NCBI GenBank assembly: GCA_934101645.1
Contig: CAKORX010000009.1
Span: 1-39,243, forward strand
Origin: an uncultured Bacilli bacterium
GTDB taxonomy: Bacteria; Bacillota_I; Bacilli_A; RF39; UBA660
Length of the DNA stretch: 39,243 nt
Reading direction: 5' to 3'
In this document: one piece after another, positions 17,101-25,270 of the stretch
Layout of the letters: the number at the start of each line of letters is the position of its first letter
Position numbering within the stretch: the first letter of the stretch is position 1
Position numbers and translations under genes: made by a program
Notes under the pieces: generated by a model
The model's input: only the letters and a program-made list of their open reading frames with translations
Database searches by the model: none
Told to the model about the DNA's origin: nothing

Positions 17101-18750
17101 ACGGTGGTGACTTTCTTCATCAAAAGGAACATTATATCTTTTTACTAAAGCAGATAAACTATGTCTAGCAAAACCTCTATCTAAAGAACGAGAAAGTTCT
17201 AAAGTATCAATTACTGTACTTTTAAACTCCCCTAGATTATATTTTTTCATAGCCATTTCAATAAATGAAATATCAAACTTAGCATTATGAGCAACCATTG
17301 GGCAGTCTTTTGCCCACTCTAAGAATCTTTTGGTAACATTTTTCTCAGTATCGGCATCTTTAACCATATCATCAGATATTTCAGTTAAAGCAGTAATATT
17401 ATCTGGTATATGAAAGCCTGGATTTATAAATTCATCAAATCTATCAATTATTACGCCCTCTTCGATTTTTACAGCACCAATTTCAATCATTACATCGCCT
17501 GAGGCAGCATTAAAACCAGTAGTTTCTGTATCAAATACTACATAACACGAAGTTTTTAAATCTGCATCCGTAGGGTCTTTAACAATTTTTACAACATCAT
17601 CAACTAAAGTAAGTTCAGTTCCGTATAAACCCTTAAAATGTTTTGATTTATCCTCGATTTTTTTATTATATCCACTTATTAATTGATACGCTATAGGAAA
17701 TGCTTGGCAACCATTGTGGTCTGTTATAGCAACGCCTCTATAACCCATATTAATTGCATTAGTTACAAGTTCATTTGTATGTTTACCTAAATCAACTTTA
17801 GTTACTCCATCCATTTGACTCATCATTGTATGAGCATGCAGCTCGACTCTTTTTACAGGAGCATCATCTTTAATAGAAACATCTTTACTAGCAATTTTTT
17901 CAATTGATCTTGGTTCAATTATAAAAGAATGTAAATAATCATCCATTTTAATGCTGCCAAAAACTCTTATCCAATCTCCAGTTTTAATTTTGCCCATAAT
18001 GTTTTTGTTTTCATCAGCATCAAATTTTACTATTTTCATTAAATAACTATCTGTTTTATCTGATACTTTTAAATTATTTATGTAAAATGATCCTTTTTTA
18101 CCATTTCTTTCTACTGTTTCAACACCAAAAACATATACCTCAAAAATTTGGTTTCGAGCTTCACTTGTAATATTTACGAGTTTCGTAGGTTCACCATCAA
18201 CGTGTGCTCCCATAATCATTGGTGAAACTTTTACTTTAACATCAACATTATTTTCATTTTCAATTTCTTCTTTAACCTTTTTAGTAATATTATCATCAAC
18301 TGCAATAGTTATATTTAAATCATTAATACCATATTTTTTAAATTCATTTAATATTAAATTCATATCACTTTCAATAAGTTTTTTCTCAATTGGAAAATGT
18401 GTAATTATATTTACATTTCCATTACTTGAAACAGAGACTCTAATATCACTCATCGAAGGTTTATCACTATAAAAAGAAGATATTATTTGATTTAAATAAA
18501 CTTCTAATAAATCAAAATTAATATTTTCATATAAAAGAGTTACATAGCAATCTTTTTCGCCTTTTATTTTATTTTTACAAGCAGAAAATAGTTTATCTAC
18601 CTCAACTTTTTCAATGATATTTGGGCAAGATAAAACTACTTCATAAATCATCTTTGATTTAATATATATTACTTTTTTTACAGTTACCCCCTCAAAAAGG
18701 TCACTTGAAAATTTTATACTATTAAAAAATCTTTGTACTTCGTTATCCAT
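14167..18750 (-). CDS. polC: DNA polymerase III alpha subunit, PolC type
   Basis: The main replicative polymerase of low-GC Gram-positive bacteria, with built-in proofreading. 1527 residues: N-terminal and OB regions, PHP domain beginning with VELHAHTMMSQMDG (about 298), DEDDh exonuclease inserted in it (FDTETTGFN about 402, HNAKFDISF, HHRADYDAEGTA), second PHP part, then the polymerase core with GSRGSVGSSFVATMMG, a Cys4 cluster (CLKC and CPNC at about 988-1025), PDIDLNFSD (about 1047) carrying catalytic Asp residues, AYGFVKGYFED and the C-terminal duplex-binding part ending ESSQLSLF, which looks like a clamp-binding tail (QLSLF). It is seven bases downstream of dnaE, in one transcription unit. 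Presence of PolC is a strong Bacillota marker. Confidence 0.97.
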   Translation of the reverse strand: MDNEVQRFFNSIKFSSDLFEGVTVKKVIYIKSKMIYEVVLSCPNIIEKVEVDKLFSACKNKIKGEKDCYVTLLYENINFDLLEVYLNQIISSFYSDKPSMSDIRVSVSSNGNVNIITHFPIEKKLIESDMNLILNEFKKYGINDLNITIAVDDNITKKVKEEIENENNVDVKVKVSPMIMGAHVDGEPTKLVNITSEARNQIFEVYVFGVETVERNGKKGSFYINNLKVSDKTDSYLMKIVKFDADENKNIMGKIKTGDWIRVFGSIKMDDYLHSFIIEPRSIEKIASKDVSIKDDAPVKRVELHAHTMMSQMDGVTKVDLGKHTNELVTNAINMGYRGVAITDHNGCQAFPIAYQLISGYNKKIEDKSKHFKGLYGTELTLVDDVVKIVKDPTDADLKTSCYVVFDTETTGFNAASGDVMIEIGAVKIEEGVIIDRFDEFINPGFHIPDNITALTEISDDMVKDADTEKNVTKRFLEWAKDCPMVAHNAKFDISFIEMAMKKYNLGEFKSTVIDTLELSRSLDRGFARHSLSALVKRYNVPFDEESHHRADYDAEGTALVFHKMIDKLLNEKITKISELQNLVSTEELFKFGRTYHFNAIAINREGLKNLFKIISLANTTYLYKSPRIPRSKLNELRKGLLIGSGCYESEVFIEARSKASDDLVSIIGFYDYVEVQPPEVYGHLIQTGDFKNEYELENHLKKIINETKKNGKIIVATGDVHHFSREDKIYREIIINQKVPGGGRHPLAKSNIKNIPSMHFRTTEEMLNDFSFLDKDLAYEIVVENTNKVLDMVDEIEVIIDTHGVPFSPRVRSDDGKSYLDCKRVVTDLVYEKAASWYGKDLPFNIEERIAKELYGDIVYTYWNERLKLENPDISEEELTKQTFKNLHETIIEGYDKVITLITEYVDKHWSEEDGEKTEETVKKKVKKSLGGIIGGGFDPIYLIAQRLVKHSNDEGFLVGSRGSVGSSFVATMMGITEVNPLPAHYRCLKCQTSLFNDDDGNALGATYSSGFDLPDKKCPNCGEMLKKDGQDMPFATFLGFNADKVPDIDLNFSDLNQASAHEYTKVLFGVDNVYRAGTIGTVAEKTAYGFVKGYFEDKGILNKSSVEIERLAMGCTGVKRTTGQHPGGIVVVPDYMEVSDFTPFQFPADDPESAWRTTHFDYHSIEEDLLKLDILGHSDPTQLRLIQDLSKTDVSKVPLDDKDTMSIFSSTKVLGVTNEEIMCPTGTLGIPEFGTNFTIGMVDETKPTTFAELVKIAGLSHGTDVWLGNAQDLIKNNIVPFKEVIGCRDDIMVYLIYHGVKPIKAFKIMEFVRKGKASKDPATWEEHKKTMVDAGIEDWFINSCQKIKYMFPKAHAAAYVTSAFRIAWYKVHMPVYFYASWYSTKATAFDIEAMIDGYDAIKEKIIEIKNKGYEATNKDSGTLESLSVALEMAARKIKVAPFDLYKSKGMTFDVLDDNTLIPPFITIDGLGETVAKNIENEAKKHPFISIEDFQTRCKVSQTLIDKMKMMGIFKEMPESSQLSLF

Positions 18751-18757
18751 GTTCTTT

Positions 18758-21583
18758 TCACTTTCTTTTTATATTATTAATTATTATTTTAATTTTGTCA
18801 AATCGTTTTGAAACTTTTACATTTGTTAAAATTATATCGCCACTATTTATATTACCGCATTGTTTAAAAGTTTCGCTAAATATAGTCGCTTCAACTTTAC
18901 AAGTTTCATCTTCACAGTCTAGAAAAGCCATTTGTTTATTATTTTTATCATTAATTACTTTTACTTTATTAACAAGTAAAACCATATCAATATTTTTAAA
19001 TAAAAACTTTTCAATATCTTTTACTTTTATAACATTTTTATATGTACTGCAAGGATGATTAGTTATATAAAAGCCATAACTTTCAAGTTCAAAAGTTCTT
19101 AAAATATTTTCATCATATTCATTACTTTCTTTAATAAGTGGTCTTGCTAAATTACTATCATTAAGCATAGCATAATTATAAAGTAAATCATAATTATTAA
19201 TTAAAGTTTGTTTGTTATAATTAAATGCATTTAATGCTGAGGCTTTGACTAAAAATGTATAAATATCCTTATTTATAAAATCATAGCATTTAAGAAAAAA
19301 GTCATAAATATCCTTAAATCCTTCGCCTCTTTTTGTAATAATTTTTTCTGTTATATCATCATTAACGCCTTTTATCATATTTAAAGGAAGCAAAATATAT
19401 TCATTCTTACTTACAAAAATATTTTTTGAAACATTTATATTAGGCTTTAAAATTTTATAATTAGCATTTTTTAAATCATTAAGCATTCTTTCACATTTTT
19501 GGGTATCTTTATTATTTTCCAAAAGATAAAAAGTAAACTCCTTTAAATAATTTGCTTTTAAATATGCCATTTGATAAGAAAGCATAGCATAAGAAGTACT
19601 ATGCGATTTATTAAATCCATAACCACCAAACTCTTTTATTTTTGAAAATAAATTTTCTGCAAAACCTAAAGTAAAACCATTTTTAATTGCTCCATCAATA
19701 AATTTATCATGTTCTTTATTAATTAACTCATCTTTCTTTTTAGACATTGCACTTCTTATTTCATCTGCTTCAAATAAAGAATAACCCATTACTTCAAATA
19801 TTTTCATAACTTGTTCTTGATAAATGATTGTTCCATAAGTTTCTTTTAAAATACTTTCTAGTTTACTATCAATAACTAAATTTTTATTATTTTTATTTTT
19901 TAAATATTCATCTATTTGTTTATTTGCTCCGGGTCTTACAAGTGCAAGGGCAATAATAAGTTCATTAAATGAAGATATTTTAATTTTTTCAAGTACATCT
20001 TTAGCATATCTAGATTCAAACTGAAATATATCATCTGTATTTGCATACTTAAAAATATCAATAGTTTTCTTATCCTCTAAAGAAATTTTATCAATATTTA
20101 AATTACCTATTTTCTTAAGTACCCCGCTTATTATAGATAGTTTCTCTAGTGCTAAAAAGTCCATTTTTAAAAGGCCCATATCCTCAAGATAATTCATTTC
20201 AATGCCAGTTTTAAGAAGACCTGATTCATTTGAAATTGGAATAATTGTTCCAAGTTTTACGCTTGATATAATAACTCCTGCAGCATGAGTGGAAGTATTT
20301 TTCTTTAAATTTTCTAAATGAAAAGCAACGTTATATAAATTTTTTATATCAGAATATAATTCTATATACTTTTTCACTCTTTCATTTTCTAAATTTTCCT
20401 TTAGTGATTTACCACTATCAATATTTTTAATAAACTTTTCAAATAAATCGCTATCAATATTCATAACTTTAGCAAGATCTCTTAAAACAAGTTTACTTTT
20501 ATAGTTATTAAAAGTAAGACCCACTGCTACTTTATCAAAACCATATTTATTTTTTACATATTCAATCATAAATGGTCTTTTTTCACTTTCAAAGTCTATA
20601 TCAATATCAGGCATTTTTTTACGATTAATATTTAAAAATCTTTCGAAAAGTAAATTGTATTTAATTGGATCAATATTTGTAATACCTAAACAGTAACTTA
20701 CTAAACTTCCCGCAGCAGATCCTCTTCCTGGTCCTACGAAAACATTATTTTTCTTAGCATATAAAACATAATCATAGACTATCAAAAAGTAATCTACAAA
20801 ACCCATTTTATTAATAATATCAAGTTCATAATTAAGTCTTTTTAAATAAACATCATCTGTTTTACCATTAAGTCTTTTTTTAAGTCCTAAAAAAGCCAAG
20901 TTAATTAAATATTTTTCACTATTTTCACAATCATATTTAGGAATATATTTATTATTAAAAGGAAGCTGTAAATTTATCAAATTGCAAAATGAATTAAGAA
21001 TTTTTTCATCTTCCTCATTAGAATTTTTATAATAAGAATTTTCAGAATACATAAAAGAATTATTAAGTAGTTTTAAATATTTTAAGTAACTTATATCATC
21101 CTTTTTTAGACATCTAATATTATTTATATATAAAATTTTATCGGTTAATAGTAAAGCATTTTTCTTTTCTGCTTCATTTTCATAGGAAATAAATACATTA
21201 TCTTTTATTTTAAGTTCTTCGTAAAGTTCAATACTTGAAAAAGGTAAAACTATAAAAATATTTTCGTCGAAAATATTATCGAGTGATAAACTACTTTTAA
21301 GATAATCAATCTTCAAAAGAGCTTGATAGCCTTTATAGTTTTTAGCATACAAATATATATGCATATCATTTATAACTACATCAAGTCCTATAATTGGTTT
21401 AATATTATTCTTTTTACATTTTAAGTAAAACTCCATTAAACCATTTAAGTTATCATCACAAATACCACATGCAGAAATATTATTACATACCAAAAAACTA
21501 ATTAAATCATCAATCTTAATTAGGGTTTTTAAAAGTGAATACTCAGTTGTTATTTTAAGTGGTATTATATTTCCTTGTTTCAT
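18758..21583 (-). CDS. dnaE: DNA polymerase III alpha subunit, DnaE type
   Basis: The second replicative polymerase, which in PolC organisms extends RNA primers mainly on the lagging strand. 941 residues, shorter than the usual 1030-1160. Seen: GRGSAAGSLVSYCLG (about 283), PDIDIDFES with catalytic Asp residues (about 325), STHAAGVIIS, TYGTIIYQEQVMKI, GGYGFNKSHSTSYA, and a C-terminal OB domain. The PHP domain is degenerate: the usual HxHSEYS metal motif reads KITTEYS, so metal ligands are lost and no PHP nuclease activity is expected. No clear ribosome site precedes the ATG; a TGTTAAAAT sequence six bases upstream raises the possibility of a leaderless transcript. The stop is TGA, followed seven bases on by polC. 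Confidence 0.95.
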   Translation of the reverse strand: MKQGNIIPLKITTEYSLLKTLIKIDDLISFLVCNNISACGICDDNLNGLMEFYLKCKKNNIKPIIGLDVVINDMHIYLYAKNYKGYQALLKIDYLKSSLSLDNIFDENIFIVLPFSSIELYEELKIKDNVFISYENEAEKKNALLLTDKILYINNIRCLKKDDISYLKYLKLLNNSFMYSENSYYKNSNEEDEKILNSFCNLINLQLPFNNKYIPKYDCENSEKYLINLAFLGLKKRLNGKTDDVYLKRLNYELDIINKMGFVDYFLIVYDYVLYAKKNNVFVGPGRGSAAGSLVSYCLGITNIDPIKYNLLFERFLNINRKKMPDIDIDFESEKRPFMIEYVKNKYGFDKVAVGLTFNNYKSKLVLRDLAKVMNIDSDLFEKFIKNIDSGKSLKENLENERVKKYIELYSDIKNLYNVAFHLENLKKNTSTHAAGVIISSVKLGTIIPISNESGLLKTGIEMNYLEDMGLLKMDFLALEKLSIISGVLKKIGNLNIDKISLEDKKTIDIFKYANTDDIFQFESRYAKDVLEKIKISSFNELIIALALVRPGANKQIDEYLKNKNNKNLVIDSKLESILKETYGTIIYQEQVMKIFEVMGYSLFEADEIRSAMSKKKDELINKEHDKFIDGAIKNGFTLGFAENLFSKIKEFGGYGFNKSHSTSYAMLSYQMAYLKANYLKEFTFYLLENNKDTQKCERMLNDLKNANYKILKPNINVSKNIFVSKNEYILLPLNMIKGVNDDITEKIITKRGEGFKDIYDFFLKCYDFINKDIYTFLVKASALNAFNYNKQTLINNYDLLYNYAMLNDSNLARPLIKESNEYDENILRTFELESYGFYITNHPCSTYKNVIKVKDIEKFLFKNIDMVLLVNKVKVINDKNNKQMAFLDCEDETCKVEATIFSETFKQCGNINSGDIILTNVKVSKRFDKIKIIINNIKRK

Positions 21584-21651
21584 AAATTCATTTTAACATT
21601 TATAGTTCTAAAATTCTATATAAAATTATTCCAAAAAAAGGCAAAGTTAGT

Positions 21652-21680
21652 TTGACAATATAGGCCTTTTGTGTTAGAAT
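21652..21680 (+). promoter_or_regulatory. Consensus promoter for the 21715-25212 pair
   Basis: TTGACA (21652-21657), 17-bp spacer, TAGAAT (21675-21680). It has a perfect -35, perfect spacing and five of six -10 bases, making it the best promoter in the window. Confidence 0.85.
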
Positions 21681-21714
21681 AAGCGGCAATTAATCAAAAA
21701 GGAGGGTTTTGGTT

Positions 21715-23145
21715 ATGAATAAACGTGATTTACTAGCACTTATCGAGGAGTGTCAAAAAATTCTCGAAACATTATTAGAACGTCAAGATTTATCAGATAG
21801 AACTAGAAACAGTTTATTGGACTTATTAAAAGCCACAAAAACGCACTACAATATCGTTTCTGTTGCTAAAGATGATGATATTAAACTATTTAATAGTTAC
21901 TCTGATGGATATTCAAGACTTTATTACAAATTAAATCTTGCTAGACAAAAAGCTTATAATAGAGGTGAAGAAATCGCTATTCTTAATAGTTTAGCAGAAT
22001 TTAAAAACATTAATATTTCAACACATGTTGTTCCACCAAAGAAAAATGATGATGTAATAGATGTTGAATATGAAGATGTTACTGATAAAAAAAATAATAA
22101 AAAACTTCTTGGTTTACTTGGTGGTTGTGCCGCTACTGTAACTGCCCTAGCAATAATTATTTCACTTGCAAAAGAAAATAGAAATTTAAAAGCTAGTATT
22201 GCAGAAAGTATTAAAACTGGAAATGATGTAGATAATACTCCAGGTATTGAAGAAGTTATTGATAATGACAAAAAAGATGATGAACTTGAAGTTACTATTC
22301 CAGAAAAAACTGAAGAAGAAACTCAAACTGAAGTAAAAGAACCTGAAGAAGAAACAAAGGAACCAGAAATTGAAGAACCTGTAGTTACTTTAGACGTTAA
22401 CAATGAAGAAATGCTTTCAAATTATGCAGATAGTCTTCAAGCTATGCTTCCTGAAAATGTGCTTTCTAAAGAAGATATTATTACTGCATTAAAACTTGCA
22501 AACTTTGACATATTAGAAGACAATCGAGTTTTTGCTTCACGCGAAGAACTTTATAAAGCAAATAAAGATTTAGGAGTTTTAACTCAGTATGTAGGTACTG
22601 ATAAAGTAACTATTGAAAATAAAGAAGATGATATTTATATTACAGAAGCTCAACTTAAAGATATGCTTCAGTGTATAACTAGTAATGAACTTGATATTGC
22701 AAACTTTGATGAGTTAAAAGAAGACAATGGTTATAATATTTACAAAGTTTATGAACTTTGTGCTAAAAAATTAAATGATGTAAACGAAAGTCAAAAGGTT
22801 TTATACGCTAAACTATTCAATGAAATTACAGCAAGAAAATTTGAATCATTCTCACTTACTCCATCATCACCACTTAGTCAGTATTATTTAATGCTTGGTA
22901 TGTTTAACGAAAACATGCAAGCATCACTTAATCTAACTACAAATCATGGATGGGGTCCAACTTATGGAGAAGTTCAACAAAACAGCTCAGTTCCAGGTGG
23001 TTATACAGGAGATACAATCGATGGAACTTATGGATATATATGTATCGAAGAATTAATTAATCATTTATCTATTGGTAATGTAGATTACTCATTCTACTCT
23101 ATTTATGCCGATGAATTTATGATAGACAAATCACTTTCTAGATAG
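21715..23145 (+). CDS. Single-TM protein with acidic linker, unknown function
   Basis: I do not recognise this family. Seen: a helical cytoplasmic N-terminal region (MNKRDLLALIEECQKILETLL, about 1-100), one TM helix (about 135-153, LLGLLGGCAATVTALAIII), a Glu/Pro-rich low-complexity linker (about 182-223, repeated EEP, EEE and KEPE units) and an extracellular domain of about 250 residues with a C-terminal aromatic part (NHGWGPTYGEVQQN, YGYICIEEL). The start is the ATG at 21715, eight bases after GGAGGG; an in-frame TTG at 21709 lies too close to it. A strong promoter precedes it and the Cys-repeat protein gene follows after 12 bases, so the two products probably work together at the cell surface. 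They are the only plus-strand genes here. Confidence 0.65.
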   Translation: MNKRDLLALIEECQKILETLLERQDLSDRTRNSLLDLLKATKTHYNIVSVAKDDDIKLFNSYSDGYSRLYYKLNLARQKAYNRGEEIAILNSLAEFKNINISTHVVPPKKNDDVIDVEYEDVTDKKNNKKLLGLLGGCAATVTALAIIISLAKENRNLKASIAESIKTGNDVDNTPGIEEVIDNDKKDDELEVTIPEKTEEETQTEVKEPEEETKEPEIEEPVVTLDVNNEEMLSNYADSLQAMLPENVLSKEDIITALKLANFDILEDNRVFASREELYKANKDLGVLTQYVGTDKVTIENKEDDIYITEAQLKDMLQCITSNELDIANFDELKEDNGYNIYKVYELCAKKLNDVNESQKVLYAKLFNEITARKFESFSLTPSSPLSQYYLMLGMFNENMQASLNLTTNHGWGPTYGEVQQNSSVPGGYTGDTIDGTYGYICIEELINHLSIGNVDYSFYSIYADEFMIDKSLSR

Positions 23146-23157
23146 GGGGATATATTT

Positions 23158-25212
23158 ATGAAAGATAATAAAAGTGGAAAAATTTTAAATGTATTATTAA
23201 GTATTTTAGCTTTAGTGGCTATTATCTTCATAATATTTTGGTTAATTACAAAAAATAATAATACTATTAATGCAAATAATAGTTTTAGTGATAGTCTTGA
23301 AAAAATGCAAGAAACTGCTAAAGAATATTTTAAAGATAATTTACCCGAAGATGTTGGCGATACAACAATCATTTATTTAGATGAAATGATTGAAAAAGAT
23401 TTATCAAAAACTATTAAATATGGTAAAACTACTTGTGATGAAAATCTTAGTTATATTTCTGCAACAAGATCTGCAAATAACGAATATAAAGTAAAGTCAA
23501 ATTTAGTATGTGGTAATGTATCTGACAACTTAATCGAAAAAATAAGTATTAAATCTATCATAAAAAATAATGATGGTGAAATTATCAAAGAAGAAGACGG
23601 AAACATTAAAGATACTATAAAGGGTAATAATAAAGATAATTTAATTCAAACTGGTAGTTGCGATTGTGGTGATGAAATTAATTGTAATATTTATGAAGTA
23701 CCTACAAAGTGTACAACTGAATATACTTATGAATTTGTAAAATATAATATTTCTTGTCCCGAAGGTTATATTTTAAATAATGGTACTTGTCAAAGAGTAA
23801 CTAATGATACTACAAATGCACAAGAAAACTGGTCTGAAGGAACTACAAAAGTTACTGATGCTAAGAAAAATGATGGTGATTATCATAAAGTATATACAGA
23901 TTATTTAATTTCTGGTGGTAAAGAAACTAAATACTGTGAAAAAGGTACTTTAATGGGTGACTATTGTTATGAATATAGTGAAAAAATCATTAAAGAAATA
24001 GTTTCTTGTCCTGATGGTTATGTAAGAGAAGGAAATGCTTGTTATAAACATGCTGAACTAATTAAAGAATCTGAAAGCTATTGTCCTTCTGGATATGAAA
24101 AGAAAAATAATGCTTGCTATAAATATGCAGACTTAATTACTGATGAAACTGAAAGTTGTCCTTCTGGATATACTCTAAGTAATGGTATGTGTTATAAATA
24201 TGCTGAACCTATTAAAAATACAACTGGTAAAACTTGTCCTTCTGGATATACACAAAGTGGTAGTGGCGATAATATTACATGTTATAAGACTACAGAACCA
24301 AAAAAATCATATTCTCCATGGGGTAACCCAGTAAGAGAATACTCTACTACAAAACCTGAAAGTACTTATGAAACTGATACTGAAAAGAAAGTTTTAATGG
24401 GTACAAACACTATTAAAGGTGTTACAACATATAACTATGCTATTTACAGAAGAACTGTTTCTTATACATGTTCAAATGGAACACTTCAAAATGGTAAATG
24501 TTATATTTACACTTCTCCTATCGGAGGCTCTACTACTTATACTTGTCCTTCTGGATATACTCAAGATGGAAATACATGTTACATTGCAAAAAGACCTACT
24601 ACATCATCAAATTCTTACTGTCCTTCTGGTTATACAAGAAGTGGTAATACATGTTATAAGAAAACTGATTTAATTTATTCAAGTGATAGTCATTGTCCTG
24701 CAGGTTATACAAGAAATGGTAACGATTGTTATATAAAAACTGATTTAATTAGAAAAACTGAAAGTTCTTGTCCGTCTGGATTTACTGAAACAAATGGTAA
24801 GTGCTTAAAAGTTTCAAAAGCTTTAGTATCAACTACAGAAAAAGTATATTATTGTCCTGATGGTTATACTAAAGAAGGAGATAAAGAAAAAACTAAATGT
24901 TATAAACTTGTAAAAAGTTCAGATACTTACTATTGTGAAGATGAAAAAGCAACACTTAAAGGAACACTTTGCTATTATCGTGAAGAAAGTAAATTTATTG
25001 GATACAGTTGTCCATATGGCTATACTTTAGATGGTACAACATGTTATAGAACAACTACAGAAACAACTAACCCTATTTGGTCTAATCCAGAATATAAATA
25101 TAGCAAAGATAAATATCTTCCAGGATATCAAAGAACTGGACGTGCAACATATGTTACAACATGTGTAGAAATCGAAGACTATAATGGTCAAGATCCAAGT
25201 ACTATGAAATAA
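23158..25212 (+). CDS. Surface protein with pilin-like N-terminus and Cys-rich CPxGY tandem repeats
   Basis: 684 residues: cytoplasmic lead of ten residues, TM helix (about 11-31), then a segment (about 45-125: KEYFKDNLPEDVGDTTII, DEMIEKDLSKTI, SYISATR..., Cys) that resembles the globular part of Bacillota pseudopilins. From about residue 195 to 650 there are about a dozen modules of the form [SYT]CPxG[YF]x(5-9)CY, about 25 residues each, e.g. CPSGYTQDGNTCY and CPSGYTRSGNTCY. Paired Cys suggest disulfides in an extracellular stalk. Some modules are degenerate, such as CSNGTLQNGKCY and CEDEKATLKGTLCY. The DNA of the modules is also similar (TGTCCTTCTGGATATAC recurs), so copy number could vary by recombination. 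A GGGGG ribosome site precedes the ATG. The ligand and function are unknown. Confidence 0.7.
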   Translation: MKDNKSGKILNVLLSILALVAIIFIIFWLITKNNNTINANNSFSDSLEKMQETAKEYFKDNLPEDVGDTTIIYLDEMIEKDLSKTIKYGKTTCDENLSYISATRSANNEYKVKSNLVCGNVSDNLIEKISIKSIIKNNDGEIIKEEDGNIKDTIKGNNKDNLIQTGSCDCGDEINCNIYEVPTKCTTEYTYEFVKYNISCPEGYILNNGTCQRVTNDTTNAQENWSEGTTKVTDAKKNDGDYHKVYTDYLISGGKETKYCEKGTLMGDYCYEYSEKIIKEIVSCPDGYVREGNACYKHAELIKESESYCPSGYEKKNNACYKYADLITDETESCPSGYTLSNGMCYKYAEPIKNTTGKTCPSGYTQSGSGDNITCYKTTEPKKSYSPWGNPVREYSTTKPESTYETDTEKKVLMGTNTIKGVTTYNYAIYRRTVSYTCSNGTLQNGKCYIYTSPIGGSTTYTCPSGYTQDGNTCYIAKRPTTSSNSYCPSGYTRSGNTCYKKTDLIYSSDSHCPAGYTRNGNDCYIKTDLIRKTESSCPSGFTETNGKCLKVSKALVSTTEKVYYCPDGYTKEGDKEKTKCYKLVKSSDTYYCEDEKATLKGTLCYYREESKFIGYSCPYGYTLDGTTCYRTTTETTNPIWSNPEYKYSKDKYLPGYQRTGRATYVTTCVEIEDYNGQDPSTMK
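24000..25050 (+). repeat. Tandem Cys-rich module array (DNA and protein level)
   Basis: Degenerate repeats of about 75 bases encode CPxGY...CY modules. The most similar units share TGTCCTTCTGGATATAC or close variants. They are interrupted near 24300-24450 by a non-repeat insert (SPWGNPVREY region). Confidence 0.7.
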
Positions 25213-25228
25213 TCTCATAGTACTTTTT
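25198..25228 (+). terminator. Terminator of the Cys-repeat protein gene
   Basis: AGTACTATGA/TCATAGTACT perfect 10-bp stem with a 7-nt loop followed by T5. The first arm encodes the last codons and the loop contains the stop codon. Confidence 0.85.
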
Positions 25229-25236
25229 CATTGCAT

Positions 25237-25264
25237 AAAAAAATCACTTAACTAAATAAGTGAT
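25237..25264 (-). terminator. Terminator of the DGR-like target gene
   Basis: The minus strand folds ATCACTTA/TAAGTGAT with a 6-nt loop followed by T7, six bases after the stop codon. It is back to back with the plus-strand terminator at 25198-25228. Confidence 0.8.
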
Positions 25265-25270
25265 TAATTA

